Assembly (NCBI GenBank): GCA_023457355.1
Contig: JAEWLW010000012.1
Coordinates: 38,011-102,010, forward strand
Reading direction: 5' to 3'
DNA from: Bacillota bacterium
GTDB lineage: Bacteria > Bacillota > Clostridia > Oscillospirales > Ruminococcaceae
Length of the DNA: 64,000 nt
Below are positions 43,846 to 52,219 of the stretch, in pieces. The first letter of the stretch is position 1. Each line of letters begins with the position of its first letter. A program made the translations under genes and the position numbers. The notes under the pieces were generated by a model, which ran no database searches, was not told where the DNA came from, and worked only from the letters and a program-made list of their open reading frames with translations.

Positions 43846-45036
43846 ATGAAATCAGCACTAGAAGGAATTCGCATTATTGATGCGGCAAACGTTATTGCGG
43901 GCCCTTATGCCGCCAGCATTATGTCAGAATTTGGCGCAGATGTTATCAAGGTCGAATTGCCTGGCAAGGGCGATAACTTCCGCGCAATGGGTCCCCGAAA
44001 AGACGGCAAAAGCGTCCGTTGGCCCTCTATGGGACGCAACAAACGCTGTATCACACTTGACTTTCATTACGAAGAAGGTCGTCAAATTTTTTTAGATTTA
44101 GTAAAGCAAGCCGATGTCGTAATAGAGAACTTCCGCACCGGTACCTTTGAAAAATGGGGACTGGGCATCGAGGAGCTTCGCCGCGTCAACCCCAAGATTA
44201 TCGTTACTCACATTACTGGCTATGGCCAAACTGGACCAAACAAAGATCTTTCAGGCTTTGGAGGGCCGCTAACCGGATTTGCCGGCATTACCTATACCCA
44301 AGGCTACCCCGAGATGCCACCTGTCAACCCTAGTTTTTCGCTGGCCGACTATGTCGCAGGCCTTAATGCCGTCATCGGCACCATGATAGCGTTGTATTAT
44401 CGCGATGTCATTTCGGGCGGTGTACCACAGGAAATTGATGTCAGTCTTTACGAGGGCCTGTTCCGCATGCAAGATTCGTTGATTGGCGACTATGATATTA
44501 ATGGCAAGGTACGTGAGCGCAAGGCCAGAATGGATGGTGCTTCGGTGCCCGGCGGCAAGTTCCTGACCAAGGATAACAAGTGGGTGATGCTCGCCTGCTC
44601 GACCAACAATGCATTTAAGTATCTCACCGAAGCCATGGAACGCCCCGACCTCTTTGAAAAATATCCTGACATGGCCGATCGTTTTGCAAATGAAGCATAC
44701 ATTATGGGGGAAACTGCCAAGTTTTTTGCTTCGCTCAATGCCAAAGACGCGCTTGGGCGCTGTCAGGCCAAAAAAGTGGCGCTCAGCCCTATTTACAGCA
44801 TTGCCGATATTTGGGAGGACCCACATTATAAAGCCCGCCACAATCTGGTCGAGTTCGATTCCCCCGATTTTGGCAAGGTACATATTCCTTCGGTCTGCCC
44901 CGTTTTATCCCAAACGCCTGGCCAGATCAAATGGATTGGCCCTGAGCTCGGTGCATTCAACGACGAAATCTATAAGGGAATGCTGGGTATGAGCGATGAG
45001 AAACTTGAAGCGCTTAAAAGCAAGGGCGTCATTTAA
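43846..45036 (+). CDS. CaiB/BaiF-type (family III) CoA-transferase
   Basis: The 396-residue enzyme shows family III motifs: GIRIIDAANVIAGPYAASIMSEFGADVIKVE, GRNKRCITLDF, VIENFRTGTFEKWG, and the catalytic-type Asp in SLADYVAGLNAVIG. It transfers CoA between acids without a ping-pong enzyme-CoA thioester of class I. The gene is followed 57 bp later by an HMG-CoA-lyase-family gene, so it likely activates the acid cleaved by that enzyme. GTATGGAGAA precedes the ATG. Confidence 0.94.
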   Translation: MKSALEGIRIIDAANVIAGPYAASIMSEFGADVIKVELPGKGDNFRAMGPRKDGKSVRWPSMGRNKRCITLDFHYEEGRQIFLDLVKQADVVIENFRTGTFEKWGLGIEELRRVNPKIIVTHITGYGQTGPNKDLSGFGGPLTGFAGITYTQGYPEMPPVNPSFSLADYVAGLNAVIGTMIALYYRDVISGGVPQEIDVSLYEGLFRMQDSLIGDYDINGKVRERKARMDGASVPGGKFLTKDNKWVMLACSTNNAFKYLTEAMERPDLFEKYPDMADRFANEAYIMGETAKFFASLNAKDALGRCQAKKVALSPIYSIADIWEDPHYKARHNLVEFDSPDFGKVHIPSVCPVLSQTPGQIKWIGPELGAFNDEIYKGMLGMSDEKLEALKSKGVI

Positions 45037-45093
45037 TACTGATGTTTGATTTGGCAGAAATTCATCAAATATTAGTGCAAGGGGGTTCTATAT

Positions 45094-46026
45094 ATGCCAT
45101 TACCCAAAAGGATTACGCTCAGTGAATCAGGTTTGCGCGACGGTATTCAGAACGAAGAAGTCGTTCTCTCGGTCGAACAGAAGCTGGAAATTATCAACGA
45201 CCTGATTGACGCCGGCTTTACCGATATGGAGGGAGGCTCGTTTGTACGTGGTGATCGCGTGCCCACCATGGCCAACAGCCCGGAGGTTTTTGAACGTCTT
45301 GATTACACTCGCGGCATCAACTATTATGCCCTGGTACCTAACATGCGCGGGTTGGACCGCGCCATTCAGGCGGGTGCAAAGCTGGTTGGAGTTGGTGTTT
45401 CCGCCAGCGAAGCGCACAATATTGCCAACTATAACTGTACCCCTGCCGAAAGTCTATCAGCCTACGGCAGCATAATTGAAAAAGCCCGCGCGAATGGCCT
45501 TCAACTGCGCAGTTCCGTACAAATGGCGTTCGGCTCTCCCTGGGAACATCGCATTGCGCTGGATAATGTCAAACGTCTTATCGATATCTACGCCAACTAT
45601 GGCATAGATACTGTCATTATCTGCGACACCGCCGGTGTGGCTGTGCCAACACAGGTTTATGAAATGTTTGAAGAGTTTAAGCGCAGCTACCCGCACATGA
45701 ACTGGATTTTGCACCTGCATAATACCCGCGGTGTCGCAATGTGCAACATGCTTGCAGGTATGGAAGCCGGTATCACCTGTTTTGCCACTTCGCTCGCGGG
45801 CTTGGGTGGCTGCCCGTTTGTTCCTAATGCGGCGGGCAATCTCTCCACTGAAGATACGTTGCACTTGATGAACGAAATGGGTATTGAAACCGGTCTGGAT
45901 ATTGACAAAGTAATTGCCATCGCCCGAAAGTTGGAAAAATTTATCGGGCATGAAGGCCACAGTTATATCCTTCGTGCAGGTAAGACCAGCGATCTGCTAA
46001 GTTGTGTTCAACGGCAAGGCAGATGA
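45094..46026 (+). CDS. HMG-CoA lyase family enzyme
   Basis: The 310-residue TIM-barrel lyase has LSESGLRDGIQNEE (metal Asp), HLHNTRGVAMCN (metal His residues) and TSLAGLGGCPFVPNAAGNLSTED, the signature with the active-site Cys. HMG-CoA lyases split 3-hydroxy-3-methylglutaryl-CoA into acetyl-CoA and acetoacetate; close relatives cleave citramalyl-CoA and similar thioesters. With the CoA-transferase and TAXI importer this suggests degradation of a branched hydroxy diacid. GGGGG precedes the ATG. Confidence 0.92.
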   Translation: MPLPKRITLSESGLRDGIQNEEVVLSVEQKLEIINDLIDAGFTDMEGGSFVRGDRVPTMANSPEVFERLDYTRGINYYALVPNMRGLDRAIQAGAKLVGVGVSASEAHNIANYNCTPAESLSAYGSIIEKARANGLQLRSSVQMAFGSPWEHRIALDNVKRLIDIYANYGIDTVIICDTAGVAVPTQVYEMFEEFKRSYPHMNWILHLHNTRGVAMCNMLAGMEAGITCFATSLAGLGGCPFVPNAAGNLSTEDTLHLMNEMGIETGLDIDKVIAIARKLEKFIGHEGHSYILRAGKTSDLLSCVQRQGR

Positions 46027-46080
46027 TTTAATAGACAAAGTATAGGCAAGCTTGAAACCTATTTTATCGACTTTCCATCC

Positions 46081-46115
46081 AAAAAGCGAGCCAGGGAAAA
46101 TTCCCTGGCTCGCTT
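46081..46115 (-). terminator. Terminator of the VOC/aldolase operon
   Basis: AAGCGAGCCAGGGAA (46084-46098) pairs perfectly with TTCCCTGGCTCGCTT (46101-46115); on the minus strand the stem is followed by a run of T. It also lies 57 bp beyond the plus-strand lyase gene. Confidence 0.8.
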
Positions 46116-46193
46116 CAGCCTGTCAGCTTTAGCGGGAATAAACCACCGGCTCTTTGGGGTGGACTTGGACTTGGCGCCATGTCCCGGCCGTGC

Positions 46194-46646
46194 CTAACCC
46201 CGCGCGTATTCCTCGCGGAATTCTATAACAATCCCGCCGGGCGTCGTATCGTAGTAACACCAGCGGCAACCCTGGAAGCTGGCAGCCACCAGCAGCTTGT
46301 GGCCCTTCTGGTCAAAGGTATTGACCAGTTCGTCGTAGTTGGATACGCCGTAGGCCACATGGTGGATGCCCTCGCCCTTTTCCTGAATGAATTTGTACCA
46401 GATCGACTTGTCGTCGAGTGGCTGCAACAACTCATAGGTCATCGGGCCGAATTTCACGAAGACCAGCTTGACCGCGAAGGGCTCGCCGCAGAACATCTCT
46501 TCCGGCTTGGGGTAATAGTCGCTGACCTCAGGCGGCCCGATATGCCATACCGATGATAAAAAGTCGATGGTCTTCTGCGCGTTCTTGACGGCGACGCCGA
46601 TGTGGCTGAGATTCATCAGCGGGGCCATTCCATTCCCAAGATTCAT
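46194..46646 (-). CDS. VOC-superfamily (glyoxalase / methylmalonyl-CoA epimerase-like) protein
   Basis: The 150-residue protein has paired beta-alpha-beta modules with likely metal ligands: His in NLSHIGVAVKN, Glu in MTYELLQPL, His in EGIHHVAYGVSN and Glu in GIVIEFREE. It resembles lactoylglutathione lyase and methylmalonyl-CoA epimerase proteins. The ATG at 46646 is nine bases after GAGGAGG. It is the last gene of the HpaI-aldolase operon and may epimerise or isomerise a related acid; the reaction is unknown. Confidence 0.88.
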   Translation of the reverse strand: MNLGNGMAPLMNLSHIGVAVKNAQKTIDFLSSVWHIGPPEVSDYYPKPEEMFCGEPFAVKLVFVKFGPMTYELLQPLDDKSIWYKFIQEKGEGIHHVAYGVSNYDELVNTFDQKGHKLLVAASFQGCRWCYYDTTPGGIVIEFREEYARG

Positions 46647-46703
46647 TTTTACATGCCTCCTCAATATTGATAACCCAGCCTTCCGCCGGGCGGTCTCACA
46701 GGT

Positions 46704-47453
46704 TTAGCGGTATTCGTCCAGGCAGCGCTTCATGGCATTGCGCAACAAAACCTCGTCATTGCCGACGGTGAAGACCCGCACGCCGCGCGCCAGCATGCCC
46801 GCCAGCTCTTCCCTTGCGGAAATGAGGATGACGGGTACCTTGCCGTGCTCCAGTGCCTTATCGATAATAAGCATTTCCATTTCGCGCACCCGCGGATCTT
46901 TTACCTGGCCGGTGACGCCGAGTGACTGAGAAATATCGCAGCGGCCTGACGACACCATGTCGATGCCTTCCAGCGAGAGCAGCTCGTCGATGAAGCCCGC
47001 CACCTTGACGTCCTCGATCTGGATGGTGAGCGAGACCATCCGGTTAGCCCGGCGGATGTACTCCTCGCCCGAAAGGCCCGAAATCTGGAACGCGCGGCTG
47101 CCGGGATTGAGCCCCCGGGCGCCAAGCGAGTGGTACTTGATCAGGTTGATGGCCTGCCGGGCACGCTCGACCGAGTTGCAGTCGGGCACGATGATGCCAC
47201 TGGCACCGAAGCTGATGAGCGACGTGATGTCCTCCATGCGGGAAATGCGCACAAACACGGGCATATCCAGCAGATTGGCCGCGCGGATGAGCTCACACAT
47301 CTTGCCAAAGTCGAGCGGGGTATATTCGTTGTCGATGCGGATGTAGTCAAACCCGGCCCGGTGGGCCATCTCGACAACGTTGGGGTCGGGAATCGAGATC
47401 CATGTGCCGAACAGGGGCTGATCGCCCCCGGCCATTTCAATCAGGTTTTTCAC
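46704..47453 (-). CDS. HpcH/HpaI-family aldolase
   Basis: The 249-residue class II aldolase shows GTWISIPDPNVVEMAHRAGFDYIRIDNEY, ASGIIVPDCNSVERARQAI, RGLNPGSRAF and IQIEDVKVAGFIDELLSLEGIDMVSSGRCDISQSLG. The family cleaves 4-hydroxy-2-oxo acids to pyruvate or other 2-oxo acids plus an aldehyde. It is preceded in the same direction by a truncated TctA permease gene and followed by the VOC gene. Actual substrate unknown. Confidence 0.92.
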   Translation of the reverse strand: MKNLIEMAGGDQPLFGTWISIPDPNVVEMAHRAGFDYIRIDNEYTPLDFGKMCELIRAANLLDMPVFVRISRMEDITSLISFGASGIIVPDCNSVERARQAINLIKYHSLGARGLNPGSRAFQISGLSGEEYIRRANRMVSLTIQIEDVKVAGFIDELLSLEGIDMVSSGRCDISQSLGVTGQVKDPRVREMEMLIIDKALEHGKVPVILISAREELAGMLARGVRVFTVGNDEVLLRNAMKRCLDEYR

Positions 47454-47524
47454 CGTATGCGCCTCCTGTCAATTGAATGCCCGCCGCGGATAAAGCGGGT
47501 GGTTTTTAAAGTGCCCTCTTGTCA

Positions 47525-47998
47525 TTATTCATCCTGCAGCTTCTTTTTGGTGTTGGGGTTCATAAGGCTGAACAGCATAACCAGCCCGACCAGCAGAATG
47601 AGTAAAAAAAGGCTCAGCGGCCGCTGGACGATGTAGGACATAAACCCGGTGTGCCTGGCGTCGGCCAGCTGAACGGTGCGCCGCAGGTTTTGTTCGATCA
47701 GGTTGCTGAGCACAAAGCCGATGATCAGCGGCGAAAGCGGGAACTCAAATTTGACGAGCACAATGGCTGCAATGCCCGCGATGACAGCCACCAGTACATC
47801 CGAAGCGCGGTTGTTGATGCTATAGGCACCGAAAATGGCGCACACCGTTACGGCCGGAATCAGGTAGTACATGTTGATCTTGAGGATGTAAGAAAACCAG
47901 CGGATGCCGTAGGCCCCGATAATGGCCATACCGATGACCGTAAAGACCATGGCGTACATAAAGATGTAGGCCACGTCGGGCCGCTTGGTAACCCTAAA
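47525..47998 (-). pseudogene. Truncated TctA permease (tripartite tricarboxylate transporter), N-terminal two thirds missing
   Basis: About 158 codons encode the C-terminal membrane part of a TctA-type permease (TKRPDVAYIFMYAMVFTVIGMAII, SDVLVAVIAGIAAIVLVKFEFPLSPLIIGFVLSNLIEQNLRR). Intact TctA proteins have about 500 residues. No start codon with a ribosome binding site precedes the conserved part, and upstream a terminator at 48022-48081 and the next operon follow, with no TctB or TctC gene. The gene was probably cut by a deletion or insertion that joined two unrelated regions near 48000. Confidence 0.85.
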
Positions 47999-48021
47999 AC
48001 CACTTAAACAAAGGCTTTAGA

Positions 48022-48081
48022 GCAAAGAAAAAGGTCTTCAAATCTGTTCAGTCCAATTAGACTGTTCAAAATTTGAAGACC
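48022..48081 (-). terminator. Intrinsic terminator after the ABC importer operon
   Basis: Minus-strand stem GGTCTTCAAAT/ATTTGAAGACC (48081-48071 with 48043-48033) is followed by TTTTTCTTTGC. Between it and the ATPase gene (48082-48207) there is a tRNA T-arm-like sequence but no supportable gene. Confidence 0.75.
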
Positions 48082-48207
48082 AAAGCATCGGGTTCGCAGG
48101 GATGGATTTGAACCGTCACGCTATGAACAACTTTATTCCGTTCCGATATAAATCCTCGGCCATCTCGATAACGCAGCTGTAATGTGCCTTATATGGTTAA
48201 ATGTTAT

Positions 48208-48783
48208 TCAGAGCGCAACGTGATGATCTGCACCCAGCGCCGTGGCCTCCTCGGGGTCATGCGTGACCAGCAGTACGCTTTTGCCGGCGATACGCCGCCG
48301 GGTTTCATCGATGACCGCAGCCTTGGTCTCAGCGTCAAGCCCCTTGAACGGCTCGTCTAAAAACAGGACATCATAGTCGACCATCAGCGCCCTGAGCAAC
48401 GCCACACGGCGGCGCATTCCGCCCGAGAGCGTGCGCACCGGCTGGACGATACAGCCCGCGAGGCCCATCGCTCCAAGCGCGGCCGCAATATCCCGCTGGC
48501 CGCGCTGCGGACAGGCAAGCCGGATGTTCGACATCGGGCTTAAATTTTCGCACAACCGATCCTCTTGAAAGACCGCGCTCAGACGCAGCCTGCTCATTCC
48601 CAGAATATCGCCGCTGTCGGGCACTTCAAGGCCCATCAGCAGGCGCAGCAGCGTCGTTTTTCCCCGGCCGGAAGGGCCTGTAACACAAGAGACCTTCCCC
48701 GCCGGGATAACCGCCGAAAAATTGGTGAGCACCCGATGATCGCCATACGCCTTGCAGATGCTGTTCACAACAATATCCTTCAT
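48208..48783 (-). CDS. ABC transporter ATP-binding protein (nitrate/sulfonate/taurine type)
   Basis: The 191-residue ATPase has Walker A GPSGRGKTTLLRLL, a Q-loop in FQEDRLCENL, signature LSGGMRRRVALLRAL, Walker B VLFLDEPFKGLD and the switch His in VTHDPEEA. It is short because the C-terminal extension of larger relatives is missing, which is common in this group. It lies four bases after the permease stop, completing an importer with 48787 and 49538. Confidence 0.93.
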   Translation of the reverse strand: MKDIVVNSICKAYGDHRVLTNFSAVIPAGKVSCVTGPSGRGKTTLLRLLMGLEVPDSGDILGMSRLRLSAVFQEDRLCENLSPMSNIRLACPQRGQRDIAAALGAMGLAGCIVQPVRTLSGGMRRRVALLRALMVDYDVLFLDEPFKGLDAETKAAVIDETRRRIAGKSVLLVTHDPEEATALGADHHVAL

Positions 48784-48786
48784 CGC

Positions 48787-49560
48787 TCACATGCCCTCCA
48801 ATCGGAATACGCCGTAATCGAGCAGCCGTAGAAACAGACGCTCAAAGGCCAGGCTGATCAGCACAATGACCAGCGTCCAGGCAAAGAGATCGGGCGTGTC
48901 CAGATAGATTTTGGCGCTGTAGAGCCTTTCGCCCACCGATCCGGAGGGAATGCCGATCACCTCCGCCGCGATACCGGACTTCCAGCACAGCCCCAGCCCC
49001 ACCGAGCAGGCCGCCCGAAAATAGGGAAGTACCTGCGAAACATAAATATACCGCACGCGCCGGACGGCAGGCAGCGCAAAAACCTGCGCCATTTCCAACA
49101 GCTGGCGGTCGGTACTCCGGATGCCGCTGAGCACATTGGCATACACCACCGGTACTACCATCAGAAAGGAAATGAACACCGACAGATTTTTTGAGGGAAT
49201 CCAGATCAACACCAGCACAATGAACGAGGCGACCGGAATGGCCTTAATCGCCAATATCGGCGGGGCCAGCAGCGTCTCAATCCGCTGAAAACGCGCGGCC
49301 AAGGCCGCCAACGCCACGCCGCACACCATCGCCAGCATAAACCCGCCCGCAATGCGCGCCAACGAAAAAGCAATTGCCCGCCAGAACGCCGCCGTCAGGC
49401 TCAGCGTCCAAACCCGCACTAAAACCGAGACAGGGGATACCAAAAATATCTCCTGTCCCAAAGCCATGCTGCCGGCTTGCCAGACGGCCAACCAGAGCAG
49501 TACAGCCCACAGTTTTATGGCGTGCTTGCCCGTCGGCTTAGCGGCTGTAATAAAATTCAT
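48787..49560 (-). CDS. ABC transporter permease (SsuC/TauC type)
   Basis: The 257-residue protein has about six membrane segments and the cytoplasmic loop that contacts the ATPase (EMAQVFALPAVRRVRYIYVSQVLPYFRAACSVGLGLCWKSGIAAEVIG). The ATG at 49560 lies inside the end of the binding-protein gene (23-base overlap), implying translational coupling; the longer frame to 49626 has no better start. Confidence 0.92.
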   Translation of the reverse strand: MNFITAAKPTGKHAIKLWAVLLWLAVWQAGSMALGQEIFLVSPVSVLVRVWTLSLTAAFWRAIAFSLARIAGGFMLAMVCGVALAALAARFQRIETLLAPPILAIKAIPVASFIVLVLIWIPSKNLSVFISFLMVVPVVYANVLSGIRSTDRQLLEMAQVFALPAVRRVRYIYVSQVLPYFRAACSVGLGLCWKSGIAAEVIGIPSGSVGERLYSAKIYLDTPDLFAWTLVIVLISLAFERLFLRLLDYGVFRLEGM

Positions 49561-50620
49561 CTTCCGGAAGTGCCCCGCCCACCGATTTCGGATTCTGCTC
49601 AAACAGCACCGAGAGATATCCGACAAGCTTATCCTCCATCTCGCCGCCTTCTATAAAGGCAATATTGCATTTGGGCAGCGCCTTTTCGGCAACGGCGGCC
49701 GGAACGATATCGTATTTGCCCACCAGCGCGGCCGCGTCGGCCGTGTTGGCGTTCACAAATTCCACCGAGGCTTTATAATGGTCCAAAAAGGCTGAAACGG
49801 CCTGCGGGTTTTCCTTGACGAATTGGGTGCGGCCGACCACCACGCCGGTAATCAGCGCAGAAGGGGCGGCGGCGCCCGCCTGCAACGCATCCCACTCCTG
49901 GGTCAGATCGAGCGCCACACGGATATTCTGGGCCTTGGTCTGCGCGGTGGTGACAAAGGGCTGCGGCAGCATGGCGATCGCATTGGGGGTGGTGGTAAGC
50001 ACCGACAGGCACTCGGCGTGCTCGCTCTTCCACTCAATCGTCACGTCGTTGGTCAGGTCGTTCTGGGCCAGAATATAGTTGAGGGCATACTCGGGCGTCG
50101 CGCCCTTGCCGCTGGCATAGAGGGTTTTGCCTTTAAGGTCGGCAATCGACTGAACGGTATCGCCGCTTTCGACGATATACAGCACGCCCAGCGTGTTGAT
50201 GGCGAGCACCTGCACGCCGCCCTTGGTATTGTTATAAAGCACCGAGGCAAGGTTCGCGGGCACGGCGGCGATATCAGCCTGACCCTGCACCAGCTTGGGA
50301 GCGACCTCATCCACCGCCGCTACAATCGAAAAGCTGTAGTTATTGTCGGCGGTTTTGCCGTCCTCGGCCTCCTGCATGAATCGCACCATGCCCATGGCAG
50401 TCGGGCCCTTGAGCGCCAGCACGTTGACGTCGACCGGCGCAGCGGGTTCGGATGCGGCGGGCTCAGAAGACGCCGCTTCGGATGGGGTTGCGGCAGGCGC
50501 GGAGGCGGACTCAGAAGAAGCGGGCGCAAAGGTCGAAGTCTGCGCCGGGGCGGAGCCGCAGCCCGCCGCAAGTACGGCGGTCATGGCAAGGGTCAAAAAA
50601 ATGGCAGCCAGTTTTTTCAT
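49538..50620 (-). CDS. ABC transporter substrate-binding lipoprotein (NMT1/SsuA-like)
   Basis: The 360-residue protein has a lipoprotein signal (LAMTAVLAAGC, Cys 21), a low-complexity Ala/Ser/Pro/Glu linker (about 25-62), and a type II binding fold: VNVLALKGPTAMGMVRFM, VQGQADIAAVPANLASVLYNN, SIADLKGKTLYASGKGATPEYALNYIL. Members bind sulfonates, nitrate, thiamine precursors or other small anions. It is first in the importer operon; the regulator gene at 50657 lies just upstream in the same direction. Confidence 0.92.
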   Translation of the reverse strand: MKKLAAIFLTLAMTAVLAAGCGSAPAQTSTFAPASSESASAPAATPSEAASSEPAASEPAAPVDVNVLALKGPTAMGMVRFMQEAEDGKTADNNYSFSIVAAVDEVAPKLVQGQADIAAVPANLASVLYNNTKGGVQVLAINTLGVLYIVESGDTVQSIADLKGKTLYASGKGATPEYALNYILAQNDLTNDVTIEWKSEHAECLSVLTTTPNAIAMLPQPFVTTAQTKAQNIRVALDLTQEWDALQAGAAAPSALITGVVVGRTQFVKENPQAVSAFLDHYKASVEFVNANTADAAALVGKYDIVPAAVAEKALPKCNIAFIEGGEMEDKLVGYLSVLFEQNPKSVGGALPEDEFYYSR

Positions 50621-50656
50621 GGTATTTAAGTCCTTTCTGAATATGTCAATCTTATG

Positions 50657-51325
50657 TCAGCAGTCGGTACGCTGATAAAGCAGCTTTTCGAGTGCCGACG
50701 GATTCGTAACGACCATAGCGGGCCCTTCGAGCGCTAATAGCTCCTGTGTCTGCAAAAAGGCGAGCTCCCTGAAAAGCGCCGCGCGGCTGACACCCAGCCG
50801 GCGGGCCAGATCTTCGCGCGAGCAACCCGGCGTGACCCTGCCATCCTCCCTGCGCTGGGACAGAAGGTATTCAATCACCTTGCCGCGGCAGGACTGCATG
50901 GTCAACAGCTCAATACGGTGGATCAGAAACTGAATTTTGCGGTTGCAGTAGGCCGCGTAACGCAAAGCCAGCGCCGCGTCGGCCTCCATGGCCTGAATCA
51001 ACGCATCCTTGGGAATAAAGATCAGCTCGGTTTGGGTGCGACAGCGCAGTACCGTTTCAAGCGCCGTGGGACAAAGCAAGTTGCTGATTCCGAAGCATTC
51101 ACCCGGCCCTAAAGCATTGAGCTGGATATCCCGCCCGTCCATGGCAACCGAATAAACATCGACCTGCCCGGACACCACCATTCCTACCGCGGCGCGGCCG
51201 TCAGACTGGTCGCTGACGATCTGTCCGGCGCGGCAACGGCGTGGACACATGCACGCCAGATCTATGCCGCACCCTCGCAGGAGCGGACAGGCTTCAAGCG
51301 CGGACAGCATTTGCTGCATCGTCAC
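50657..51325 (-). CDS. Crp/Fnr-family regulator with cysteine-rich N-terminus
   Basis: The 222-residue protein has a cyclic-nucleotide-binding-like beta barrel (SGQVDVYSVAMDGRDIQLNALGPGECFGISNLL), a long dimer helix and a C-terminal helix-turn-helix (SREDLARRLGVSRAALFRELAFL). Five cysteines sit in the first 31 residues (13, 19, 25, 27, 31), suggesting an Fe-S cluster, metal or redox sensor. It starts with GTG after AAGGAGG. An 18-bp palindrome lies 26 bp upstream. It is placed between the ABC importer and the divergent GTPase/ATPase set and may control both. Confidence 0.9.
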   Translation of the reverse strand: MTMQQMLSALEACPLLRGCGIDLACMCPRRCRAGQIVSDQSDGRAAVGMVVSGQVDVYSVAMDGRDIQLNALGPGECFGISNLLCPTALETVLRCRTQTELIFIPKDALIQAMEADAALALRYAAYCNRKIQFLIHRIELLTMQSCRGKVIEYLLSQRREDGRVTPGCSREDLARRLGVSRAALFRELAFLQTQELLALEGPAMVVTNPSALEKLLYQRTDC

Positions 51326-51350
51326 GGGCGGACCTCCTTGTATTAGCGTC

Positions 51351-51368
51351 GGTTAGCATAAGCTAACC
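51351..51368. promoter_or_regulatory. 18-bp palindrome, candidate Crp/Fnr-type operator
   Basis: GGTTAGC-ATAA-GCTAACC is a perfect inverted repeat with four central bases, the half-site geometry of Crp/Fnr operators. It lies directly upstream of the regulator gene, suggesting autoregulation, and in the gap to the divergent GTPase gene. Confidence 0.65.
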
Positions 51369-51508
51369 CGCTTTATTTTAACCCGTCCGCTCTCTAAAGT
51401 CAATACCGCTTTGCAGGTTCTTGAGTCTCATTTGATACTGACAGATTCAATCGCAAGACGGTAAGCTATTTTCAACCGATAAATTTCCCTGTTAAAAAGG
51501 AGCCCGCC

Positions 51509-52219
51509 ATGCCTAAAAAAATCATGTTATTTTCGGGAGCCTCGGCCGTCGGCAAAACCGCCGTCATCCGCGCCTTGCTGCCCACGCTGCTAGAAGACGG
51601 CGCCACCCCATGCATCTGCAAAATAGACTGTCTGCAAACGCGGGACACCGAACTGTTTCAAAGCCTCCGGCTGCCCTGCGTGACGGGTTTAAGCCGAGAT
51701 ATCTGCCCCGACCACTTTCTCGTGTCGAACCTGCCGGAGCTATGGGATTGGGCCGACCGGCTTGGACGTGATACGCTCTTAATCGAAACCGCGGGGCTGT
51801 GCCATCGCTGCTCCCCTGCTACTCGGCGGATGGCGGCGGGCTGTGTGCTGGACTGCACCTCAAGCTGCAAAGCGCCCGCTCAGCTCGGGCCGATGCTGAC
51901 GCAGGCCGATTTTGTGGCGCTGACCAAGATCGACATGGTGTCGCAGGCCGAACGTGAAATCATCATCTGGCAGTTACAGCAGCTCAACCCCACGGCAGAG
52001 ATCTTTGCGGTGGACGGCCTTGCGGGCTACGGCGCTGAGCCGCTGGCAAAATGGCTTTTGGCACAGCCCGCAGCCGAAAACTATGAAAACGATCTGCTGC
52101 GCTACACTATGCCCAGCGGCGTCTGCTCCTACTGCGTGGGCGAACGCCGGGTGGGTGCTGCCTTTCAGCAGGGCGTTGTGGGCAAGATCGATTTTAAGGA
52201 GGCTGTATGCATACCTTAA
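51509..52219 (+). CDS. Cysteine-rich P-loop GTPase (HypB/UreG/CobW-like)
   Basis: The 236-residue protein has the P-loop FSGASAVGKTAVIRALLP, a switch-type region LLIETAGLCHRC and the G4 motif LTKIDMV, resembling SIMIBI-class metallochaperone GTPases. It is unusually rich in cysteine: CICKIDC (about 35-41), CHRC, CVLDCTSSC and CSYC near the C-terminus, likely metal or Fe-S ligands. AAAGGAG precedes the ATG. The end overlaps the ABC ATPase gene by 13 bp. Known relatives insert nickel or other metals; the client enzyme is not in this window. Confidence 0.82.
   Translation: MPKKIMLFSGASAVGKTAVIRALLPTLLEDGATPCICKIDCLQTRDTELFQSLRLPCVTGLSRDICPDHFLVSNLPELWDWADRLGRDTLLIETAGLCHRCSPATRRMAAGCVLDCTSSCKAPAQLGPMLTQADFVALTKIDMVSQAEREIIIWQLQQLNPTAEIFAVDGLAGYGAEPLAKWLLAQPAAENYENDLLRYTMPSGVCSYCVGERRVGAAFQQGVVGKIDFKEAVCIP

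Noticed and set aside
48082..48190. Possible tRNA gene on the minus strand (T-arm-like CGGTTCAAATCC)
   Set aside because: The T-stem has a mismatch, the 3' acceptor strand finds no 5' partner at tRNA distance, no anticodon arm is seen and the 3' CCA is absent. Kept only as a possible remnant.
49823..50629. 268-codon plus-strand frame opposite the ABC binding protein
   Set aside because: Gly/Arg/His-rich antisense shadow of the Ala/Ser-rich lipoprotein gene.
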